A stretch of 64,000 nt of DNA from Albugo candida (lineage: Eukaryota; Oomycota; Peronosporomycetes; Albuginales; Albuginaceae): assembly GCA_905220665.1 (NCBI GenBank), contig CAJNAR010000008.1, forward strand, positions 124,001 through 188,000, in the 5' to 3' direction. Both the position numbers and the translations under genes were made by a program. The first letter of the stretch is position 1. Every line of letters starts with the position of its first letter. Below, one piece after another: positions 55,646 through 64,000 of this stretch. The notes under the pieces were generated by a model, which made no database searches, was not told the origin of the DNA, and was given only the letters and a program-made list of their open reading frames with translations.

Positions 55646-57016
55646 TTACTCTAGCTTTTCCATCGTCAATAATTGTCGTGCGTACTTGCTCGTTATTTGT
55701 TGTTCCGACATAAATAATAAACGCAACTTTGGATGCGTGGGAATGATGTACGAAGTACCGACTGTCGTTGGAAACAAGTAAACAAGTCGTCCACCAACAC
55801 GTAATGTTCGTGCCGCAAACTCGAGTAAATCTTTCATTACATCCTCTGGTCCGTATGGTTGTGTGGGTATAATATATGGGTCCTTGTGATCGATGTGTGA
55901 CCCGTTACCTTGTGACCGTTTTGCACCTTGTCGACCAGTTTTACGAGCTCCGGCTCGAATACCATACGGCGGGTCACATATAACAGCGTCAAAAAACCCG
56001 ATACAGCGTTCCCATATTGGCGAATGAGAATTATCGGCGCGAATTATTTCAGGAAGCGGGAGACCGTATTGCTTGAAATTCGAAACGACATTGACCCGTT
56101 TTTGATCGCTACCGTTCGCGTTGATGGGTTTTGATTCATTGAGTTTTCGTTGGCGACGGGTTCTTTCTTTTGGTGGAATCGAGCCAGATACACCAACTCC
56201 AGTACCTAATAACACGCGAAAGTCGATATCACTTCCGACACACATTGCCCCATACTTGGCGCAAGGAATTAATACACTTCCAGTACCAATAAACGGGTCA
56301 ATAACGATATCATTGGGCCGTACGAGCGCCATGTTACACATCAAAAGAGCTATCTCACTCTCCATGGACGTCGGCCCGATATACGCGCGACGTTTCAATG
56401 TATGAATATCAATAAGGTCACGGGCTCCTCCTCGTCCGCGATTTCGCTCGCTTCCTGCAATCTGACGAAGGAAATAAAGTCGTTTGGGTTTTTCCAAAGT
56501 AGCGTTTTTCACATTAATATCGACTTCTTCTAGGATCAAAAATGTCTCGGTCGAATCTTTCATCTGAACGGGACCTTTGAACGGCAAACTGTCCCGTAAT
56601 TCGCCACGTATCCGCTCCTGCTCCTCCATGGAAAGCTTCTTGCCGAAAGATTCCACATTCATGCGCCAGGAAGTCGCAGGGTTTTCCAAAATGGCGAGTT
56701 TGTCGGATGACAGAGAGCTTCGAATAGAGGCCGCTAATTGGTCGTAAGTAGGCGATTCTGTCGGATCAATTGGCTCCACTGCGCCCCAAACTTGATACAC
56801 GCCTTTGATTGATATTCCTCGCTCGGATAAGAATTTGGCTGCTTCTATGGTGGGTAGATGGACCCGTAATACTGGTGATAAGTTGGGGTCTGGAAGGGAA
56901 TCTATATCACCTAACAGCGTATCAAAGTTTAATCCATACAGTGTGTAGATGGCATGAAGCTCTGGATATCGGAATGCAAAGTGTCGATGCACAAAAAGGA
57001 TCAGAAAAGAAGGCAT
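55646..57016 (-). CDS. TRM11: tRNA (guanine10-N2)-methyltransferase catalytic subunit Trm11
   Basis: 456 residues, single exon, ATG 57,016. It methylates N2 of G10 in tRNA, acting with Trm112 in yeast. The N-terminus (FVHRHFAFRYPELHAIYTLYGL) and the THUMP-like region precede the Rossmann methyltransferase: DPFIGTGSVLIPCAKYGA (AdoMet loop) near residue 240, SDIDFRVLLG, and the catalytic DPPYGIR near 345. An Arg/Lys/Ser-rich loop follows SGSIPPKERTRR. Length and motif order fit Trm11 rather than DNA adenine methylases. With trm5 at 37.7 kb, the window carries two tRNA guanine methyltransferases, probably by chance. Confidence 0.95.
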   Translation of the reverse strand: MPSFLILFVHRHFAFRYPELHAIYTLYGLNFDTLLGDIDSLPDPNLSPVLRVHLPTIEAAKFLSERGISIKGVYQVWGAVEPIDPTESPTYDQLAASIRSSLSSDKLAILENPATSWRMNVESFGKKLSMEEQERIRGELRDSLPFKGPVQMKDSTETFLILEEVDINVKNATLEKPKRLYFLRQIAGSERNRGRGGARDLIDIHTLKRRAYIGPTSMESEIALLMCNMALVRPNDIVIDPFIGTGSVLIPCAKYGAMCVGSDIDFRVLLGTGVGVSGSIPPKERTRRQRKLNESKPINANGSDQKRVNVVSNFKQYGLPLPEIIRADNSHSPIWERCIGFFDAVICDPPYGIRAGARKTGRQGAKRSQGNGSHIDHKDPYIIPTQPYGPEDVMKDLLEFAARTLRVGGRLVYLFPTTVGTSYIIPTHPKLRLLFMSEQQITSKYARQLLTMEKLE

Positions 57017-58371
57017 CGATGCAAGTGAGCTGTACTTTTCATTGGTCGTGACGTCACGAACTTTATAATATGATAGCCTTCATAAATACATTACATGCTT
57101 ACATCTTCACGCTTATCAAATCTCCATTTTCCAAAGTTAATCTTCAAGTCGTGAAAACTTATCCAGTACGCTACTCCATCTTGACGAGCTATGATGTACC
57201 TTTTGAGAACTGATAATGTTGATTAAAAAGTTCATGAACGCGGTCAGTCATCATCGTATCAACCAAAACAGCTTCCTCGTCACAAATGATATCTTGCAGA
57301 CCTTTTATCAACTCTATCGAGCTACACCCAAACTCTTCGTTTCACATATCATATTCAGTATGAGTGTATGGTGGCACAACAATCCCATAGAAATTATATC
57401 GGAATGATGATACCTCATCAATCTATCGCTTTTTGAAATGTGCGTTTCAGTAAGAAGAAAGAGCTCTGTGTAGCGAATATGAATGCGCATCCGAAGCCTC
57501 CGTACATTCGAGAATTGAAATTGCTGTAAGATGAAGCTGTTGAGTAAGCATACAACTTATAGGGACTACAGTCCCTTACATCAAGTCGCAGGTCCGATAC
57601 AACGAAATACGCCGATTTTGATAGTATAAGATGATCGAGTGTTTCCATTCAAATCCGCATCGAAAGATGCAGGTTTCTTTGATGTGAGTAGATCGTGTCT
57701 ACCAATTAGACATCGAGGGCTACAGAGCGACGATCCGATAGCTTGCCGTAAATGCTAAAGCGCATTCTAGCTGTTGGTTGCGGTGTTGATCACATCCATC
57801 GGTATCCCTTTGCAGACCTCAGAGATCTACTGCAAGCGTATGAAGCTTTCGTTTTATTGTTGTGATTGCCACGATTCATCCTGAGAGATAATGCTCCGCT
57901 AACGTCTATCGAAGCTCTATCGGAAAAAGTATACACGGATGGAGACTCACTGTGGTCTTGCAGGAGCATAAAAAAGAATACAATTGTAGCGGCCACATTA
58001 CGGAATGCAAGCTATTTCATCTTCTTTTCGCGCTATCATTTTAAGCTTTGTTAGAATAATCGTCTTGCAAGTAGGCTGCCTAATAAAAGATACATTTATT
58101 GGCTATATTCCGTTGATATCTTTTATGTTTGCTCTTCTTATAAGTTTGTTTTGGAATGCATTTGACATTGACAGTCTCCTATTTTGAATGACTTTTAGTA
58201 TCGCATGCAGAAAACAAGTGCTGCAAAAGACGCTCATATTTCTAAATAGGGAATCGTTATTCAGCCCTTACCCTCCATAAATTAATGACAATTGTAGCCT
58301 CTGATTGGTCTGAATAGATGCAAGCGAAAAAATAAAAATATAAACATCACACTGTCCTCTCCTGCAACTTC
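57017..58371. other. Gene-free stretch upstream of trm11
   Basis: No supported gene. It may contain the decayed 5' part of the transposase fossil that follows, but no motif is recognisable before 58,390. Confidence 0.4.
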
Positions 58372-58790
58372 AATGTACCTGTAGGCTGACGACAGCTACA
58401 TTGGGCTATCCTTGTGACCATGCTTTTCTTCACCGATTAATACCGCTGTCTTCTAATGATTTTGATCAGCATTGGTGGATGGTGCAGCCAATGCCAGTTC
58501 ATGTTGAGGCTGGGACCATTGAGATAGCATTAAAGAGGATAATGATGAGTATGGGAATGATTCGAATCATCGTAAGCGTGCGCTGCTAGACTATGTCTTG
58601 GCAGTCCCAGGGAAAGAAATTTACGATCCTGTGCAAGTGTGCACGCGTGGTAAGCCATCGAGCTCAACGTATAGCAACTTCCATCGAAGTTTGAGCATGC
58701 TACTGCTGCTCTGAATGCTCCTGTGCATCGCCGAATATGTCGGAAATGCAAAAAGACAAGACAACATGCCAGAACTTGCCGTCAAGAAGC
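58372..58790 (+). pseudogene. MULE-type transposase C-terminal fossil (SWIM finger and zinc knuckle)
   Basis: Near 58,388-58,500 one frame reads C-x(10)-PCDHAFLHRL..PLSS.DFDQHWW, the SWIM zinc-finger region of Mutator-like transposases. About 58,625-58,690 reads DPVQVCTRGKPSSST, the usual linker. 58,723-58,782 reads RRICRKCKKTRQHARTC, the terminal zinc knuckle. The pieces lie in different frames with stops between, so the element is dead. The catalytic core and terminal inverted repeats were not found. Confidence 0.65.
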
Positions 58791-61700
58791 AACAGAAGGA
58801 TCAACAGCACTAACAAGACGAGCAACACCTGCAGCAGTTAATCAAGTAGTGCAAAATTTGCAGAAACCCAAGTTTTTGTTTTATTTAACCAGAAAAGGTG
58901 AGTACTGAATAACGATTCCCTTCTAAATAATATGAAGAAAAAACGATAAAGTTTATCTGAGCATTGGCTATCAAATGTTAAGTAATGGGTGACGAAGTGA
59001 CATTTTGTGATAAAACAAATCACGATATGTATATCCCTGACTGGCGGTTTGATAGTCATAGAAGGAGGTCCTGGGCCGCTCTTTGCAAAAATTGGTGAAT
59101 TAGTGTGTAAGGTAGGGCTTCCATGGAGATAGAATAGAATCGCATAAAGGTGAGGACAGTTCTTGGTGGTACAGCTTTTTTACTCTAATGACGACGTCAT
59201 TGTCGCTATTGTTACTTACCGAATTATAGAATCAGTGAAGCAAAATGAAAGAGTCATCCACCCAGGAACCTCTGAGCATTGCGATCTGTGTATGAAGCTA
59301 CATACATTATACGTCGCGCTTGTTCACGGAGAACAAAGATGTGTGCATTACTGATATATAAACCGAAGAGTGTATCAAGGGATGATAATTGTAAGCCGTC
59401 TTGTTTCTCTCAAGATGTCCGACATCATCGTTACCCGGCACCATTTCAACGTGCCGCGGTCAATCATATAAGAAAAGATTCATGCGCGTTTATCCTTCGA
59501 ACCCACGAGTTATCGTACGAGCATCCGATTTGCTCAGAAAAGCTATTATCGTACGGACGTGACCATCACCATAGACTTTTCTTTCAATTGAGCACGTAGA
59601 AGTAAGATATTGCCAAGGTGGCTTCAGGTACGTTATTGATAGAAAAGCTATCCCGTGTAGAAGAGAATCAACTCGTTTGGATGACATTCACGACCAAGAT
59701 GGATCAGCTCGAACTGAGCTTGCTCGAATATCAACTGAATTGCCAGCGATAATCAACTTTCGTAGCGGGTGGAGTGTTCCCATTCAAATTGGTTTTGGCA
59801 AAAGTACGACAACTCAGGCTGTAGATTTCTTCCGAGAAGATTCAGTTCATCTTCCATGGACGAGACTATCCCACTCAATCCACTATCGTACATTGCCACT
59901 CGTAACTAATGAGAGCCTTTTACATCTGTATTTACTTTCGGCTCGGCTACACAATAGTCTGACTACTCTAAGGCTCATAACGTATTACCAATTGGCGTAA
60001 TGCTCCAAGTCACGGAGTCATAATATGCACCCGTTTTGTCTTAACGCAGGGTCTGAAGTGAGTAAAAGTGACATTTAATCGAGCTTATCGACCGTTCCAA
60101 GACTCTTTATATTTAGAGAATCTCGTATCAGGAGAAGTATCCACGTGTATTCGTACAACAAAAGTTGGGGAGGATAACCTTTTCTTACAAGGAAATGATT
60201 GTCAGTCTACTCATATTACAGAAAATGAAGAAAGAGGAGCACAATGAGAGATTTCTACTTAGTTCGAGTCCTGACGTATCATATCGTTCAAGAAAACCCA
60301 TGCTTATATATGTCGTCAACATCTGCGCGTTTGATACCGACATGCAAACGAATTCCATCTTTTCCGATTTAGTAACGAGATGGATGAGAGAAAAATATAT
60401 GAAAGGGGCCATGAGGGATCCAACAGCGATCCTTGCACACAAGGCTTACCACGTAAACAGTGCAAAGTGTTCTCGCGCATTTCTTCGGCTACAGAATGTG
60501 GAGATACACGTGTACCCATATCTTTCGTGTATCAGTGGAGTGAGAGCATATACCATACCTTTTAGAATGAACTGCCTGCGTTTTCAAGCACGCTCAGAAA
60601 GCGTCACGAAAGTGAATACCAAAAACCTTAGCCCACAGACTTTGTTGGCATGTTTGAAGAATCGACATACAGCGCTGAATTCGTCGCAGTAAGTTTAATC
60701 ATCGGTCAAGGATATGTCTTCTCCATCAGGATAAAACTTTCGTTAGTATAGCGACTCATGTCAACAAAGGAGAAGGATGGGACGTGCTAATGCAGTCTCC
60801 TGACAATTCAGCATTTATCGTGGCTCTTATTGCGTTGTACTTATCGACCTCAATATGTGATTGAATATCTGCTCGGATATGTCGACTGGAGATCTTAATA
60901 CCCTGTATCATTGAACAACTGCGCTTCAGCGCCTTCCTTCCATGCTGCCTGGTGACATATAGCGACCACAAAGTTTCCTCAGAAGCCCAGTTGATGCTGA
61001 ATGAGATTTATCGCTCGTACGCCGTCCATTTCACGGCTTCTGAGCTCATATTCTTTACATTATTCATCCGCATGAAAACAACTGCTGTTGTCCATCAATG
61101 TAAAAGGCTTCTTCGGACAAGGCTGAGCATTGGTGACAATAGTTTTCGCTAATGCTATGTCTAATTGGCCTGTGGTACAAATCGCAGCAGCTGTATACCT
61201 ATTGTGAATTCTTAATCTTTGGACTGATATTTGAAGTTGGATGTGATACACTCTCATAACTACCAGCTTCGATAGCTAATTCTCACGGAAAAACCTTTTG
61301 GTATCAGTACCGATGCATGCCGGCTGATACAAAATATTGGAATAGCGGTAATCAATCTTGGAATTCAAGAGTGTGGGTCTACATACTCAGATAGCAGGTG
61401 GCAGATGGACAAAGGGTAACACAAACATTTATATCGCAACACCATACAATTCTTCACGAGTTTGATTATCCGCTATACGGACAATGGACACCGATGTATA
61501 CATCTCACGTTTAGAAGCACAAATTATGGATTCAAAGACGACATGGAAGCCGTCGTTATGGCATTTTCTTATCAATTCTAATGTTGAAATCATTATTATA
61601 TCTTCAATGTCACATTCAGACGACATACAGCTCAAAAGATGTCTCTTCAAGCGATGCAGCTACTTCCATTGTAGCATTATCTTCACATGCTAACTGTAGT

Positions 61701-61922
61701 CATCGTCTTTATAGCTCGTATCCGCTGTTGAAGAAATACTGTGTTCTTTCTTCTTCGAATGCATTTGTTTGCAAGCCCTACGTAGCATGTACTACAATTT
61801 CGAACTCCAGTCACACATCGATGGCTACTGCGTAGGAGGCGCACGTACGACAAACAACGACTTCATTCCTTCCCACATTTCACATTCATTCTGTACACAA
61901 CTTCATTTCGTCCATTTCGTAC
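58791..61922. other. Gene-free or decayed stretch of about 3.1 kb
   Basis: Several frames of 60-175 codons occur (the longest ending at 60,692, plus) but none has a credible start, domain or splice context. Probably transposon-derived or random sequence. Confidence 0.4.
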
Positions 61923-62984
61923 TCAGAAAGGTACCAAAGTAGGAAGTGGCCAAATACGCTCTGACTCGAAACAATATGAAATCGGCTCATCGAATGTTTG
62001 AATAAACTCTGAAAGTGTCATAAGATCGTCTTGTTCCAAAAGCCATGCAATGAGCGAGTCAGAAGGCAGTAGTGCTTGATCAATGCTCAGATTTTTGTTC
62101 GTAGATTTCCATCGCTCTTCCTATGTACAAAGCATTGAACTCTGCTCATGTATGCAAAACACAATTCGTACCTTGGAGAAATTCGACATCCATCGTATAA
62201 ATTTGACCACGTTGATGAATGCTTCTGCAATTTGCATGTAATGTCTGTTGTCTTGATCACTCGATGTTGTCGAGTCGTCAGGTTTGTGAGTGCGAGTGCT
62301 TGCACCTTTACGATAGTTCATTTCTTGAAGGAGTCGTAGTGGATTGTCGTCACAAGAGCCCAAAATTCGCATGCTTTCATAATCGAGATATTTTGCAACA
62401 CGAGGGAAGCAAACAGTTAATTGTGATAGTGAGCGACAAACACGTGCAAATGTATCGGGCGGTGTCTCGAGATACACGAGAAACGTAGACTCCTGAAGAT
62501 AGCAGAATCCGGTTGCATTCAATTTCAATTGTGCAATCAGTTGTGTGAAGAAATCCTCCACAGTAGACAATATGTCAACGGAAGATTGCTGAATTCGACC
62601 GATTACAATGGAACGAGTGACACCAACAGCAATGTCGCGTTGTGTTAATGCGCTTGCTTGAGATTGAGATTGAGATTGAGATTGAGATTGAGATTGAGAT
62701 TGAGATTGAGATTGAGATTGAGATTGAGATTGAGATTGAGATTGAGACTCAATCGATCGTTCCAATTTCTCTGCCGATTCTGTCGAATTGAGAGTTTGCA
62801 TTTTCAAAGGCGTCGAAACTTCTTTGTACCTCAATGCCTCTGCCAAAGAAGGTCCCAATTCCTCATACGTATTAAATATGATACTTTTCCTGTTTTCACT
62901 TCTTTTCTGCTCGACATCGTGTTGTGATACATCGACTTTGCTATCAGTATGCAACAAGTTTGAAGAAACACAGGTTCTCAGCAT
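61923..62984 (-). CDS. Unidentified two-exon protein with (QS)n tract
   Basis: Model: complement(join(61923..62120, 62172..62984)), 336 aa, 51-nt intron (GTACGA...CATAG). The first ATG in the open frame is 62,984. The N-terminal third is hydrophilic and includes about fifteen Gln-Ser pairs encoded by a hexamer microsatellite. The folded part begins at ITRSIVIGRI-like residues and runs through LKLNATGFCYLQESTFLVYLETP, a pattern reminiscent of BLUF/TEX47-like ferredoxin-type folds, then an acidic C-terminus completed only by exon 2 (WLLEQDDLMTLSEFIQTF). The family link is a weak guess; if TEX47-like, a flagellar role in zoospores would be conceivable. Confidence 0.75.
62658..62747 (-). repeat. 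(TTGAGA)15 coding microsatellite
   Basis: Fifteen perfect hexamers on the plus strand (TCTCAA on the coding strand, giving Gln-Ser). The unit length keeps the frame, so copy-number changes alter only spacer length. Confidence 0.95.
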
Positions 62985-63276
62985 TTTGCAACGATTCAAC
63001 TCGTCGCTCTCCGACAGTCGTCGACACTTGCTTTACAACTTTCCTATAAATAATTCTAATCCATGAACTGAGACGAATCCTTTCGATTAAGAGAAACAGC
63101 GTATAATAAAAACATCTTATTATACACGCCTTTACACAGACAAAGACAGCCTTTATACACCTTCTCATTGGAAGAATGAGGTGGCAGTGACGCAGATCAA
63201 TCTGATGTAAGGAAACCGTATTTTAAAACAACTTTTCATATCAACACGCACCACTGTGATAAACGTATTCGCCGTC
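62985..63276. promoter_or_regulatory. Divergent intergenic region
   Basis: 292 bp separate two divergently transcribed start codons (62,984 minus and 63,277 plus), so both promoters must lie here. No clear TATA or oomycete-type initiator could be assigned by eye. Confidence 0.4.
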
Positions 63277-64000
63277 ATGACAGTCGGACTATTTCTCTTA
63301 TGGAGTCTGAGTACTCATTTCCGACTCTGTACGTACACATAATATAACGCTTCTTTGGAGAATCGCACATTCTAATTATATTATATTATGCCTTGTAGTG
63401 ACCTCTACAAAGACATGCGGCCAAGTCGTAACATGTTTTCTTGAAGGGAATCGACAAGATGGATGTGAGGTTTCCAGTGGAATCTGTCCACCGTGTGTGA
63501 CGCCTGATCTGTCGTGTCATGAAGCGTTGAATGGCGCTTGCACAATTGGTGTCGATTGCTCGAGTGTATATGCACAACTTTATGAAAAGTCGGGCAGTGC
63601 AAAGCCAAACATCAGACAAGAACATGACTCTGATTGGAATGAATCGGTTTCAGATGCTTCAAAGAGAACTTTGCCTCTCCATACAACTGCGAAGGAGGCA
63701 ATTAGCGAAAAGGCTCCATCTTCATCTTCCCTTTCCTCTCAGAGACAATCATTCATTATGTATGCTGTCATCGGTCTGCTGAGTCTTTTCGCATTCATTG
63801 GCGTCGTGGCTTTTTTCAAATATCGCTCACGTGAAGCAGAAAAGTCTCCAAATGAGTCTGAAAATAAATTGAGACCTCTCACATCGATTACGGTACAGGA
63901 TGCCTTCCGTTTGTACTCAATGAAAGAAAAAGACAAATTTGCATCTATGGACCTGAGCCAACACGAACAAGCAGCACTCTCACAACGCCGATTACAAGCC
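63277..64000 (+). CDS. Cysteine-rich type I membrane protein, partial (3' end outside window)
   Basis: Model: join(63277..63328, 63399..>64000), 70-nt intron (GTACGT...TTGTAG), at least 218 residues. Exon 1 encodes a hydrophobic signal peptide (MTVGLFLLWSL...). After the splice there is a compact ectodomain with about nine Cys in the first 60 residues (TCGQVVTCF, GCEVSSGICPPCV, LSCHEA, ACTIGVDC). A Ser/Lys-rich stalk, one transmembrane helix (YAVIGLLSLFAFIGVVAFF) followed by KYRSR, and a charged cytoplasmic tail follow. Open to the last base. No named domain is recognised; the Cys pattern suggests a small disulfide-bonded extracellular domain. It could be a surface receptor or adhesin-like protein. 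Confidence 0.75.

Noticed and set aside
60165..60692. 175-codon plus-strand open frame
   Set aside because: It begins at a TTG, has no recognisable domain and lies in a decayed region; kept only as part of the gene-free stretch.

Overview
The window looks like nuclear DNA of a compact-genome filamentous protist, most likely an oomycete of the Albugo (white rust) type. That placement is inference. It rests on spliced genes with very short GT-AG introns (43-70 nt), tightly packed same-strand housekeeping genes, a PX-AGC kinase, RWP-RK sequence, L1-like retrotransposons and a repeated family of secreted proteins. No bacterial gene organisation is visible.

Layout. (1) 1-6.2 kb: an apparently recent L1-like non-LTR retrotransposon (ORF1 open through the left edge, ORF2 intact). 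A tRNA-derived SINE-like element sits at its 3' end between exact 17-bp repeats. (2) About 8.3-34 kb: a decayed array of roughly 8.5-9.6 kb tandem segmental duplications. Each unit carries one intact single-exon gene of a secreted-protein family (11.4, 20.6 and 30.2 kb), preceded by tRNA-like repeats and followed by pseudogene fossils of a WDR5-like WD40 protein and an RWP-RK protein. A 5'-truncated LINE copy interrupts the third unit. (3) 34-43 kb: a minus-strand cluster of five genes, namely a PX-domain AGC kinase (five exons reconstructed), a lipase with an inserted membrane segment, tRNA m1G37 methyltransferase Trm5, an unidentified multi-pass membrane protein, and a fourth secreted-family member enlarged by a long tripeptide repeat. 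(4) 45.3-49.9 kb: a degenerate near-full-length LINE copy and a tail-only fragment. (5) 52.5-57 kb: a large low-complexity Ser-rich protein and tRNA m2G10 methyltransferase Trm11. (6) 57-64 kb: a MULE transposase fossil, a two-exon gene with a (QS)n tract, and, divergent from it, the start of a cysteine-rich type I membrane protein that runs off the right edge.

The most distinctive content is the secreted family. Its four members share Cys24-x-Cys26-[PL]-Tyr28 at identical positions, a C-x3-C-[IV]-x3-G core, a fifth conserved Cys and a C-terminal GK-x-VL signature. Three lie in the tandem array, and the fourth has expanded a short Q-D-T seed into a repeat of nearly 300 residues. I recognise no described family for it. 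The housekeeping genes are unrelated to it in pathway. All gene models are from reading sequence only: splice sites were chosen by frame continuity and GT-AG rules and have not been tested against transcripts.
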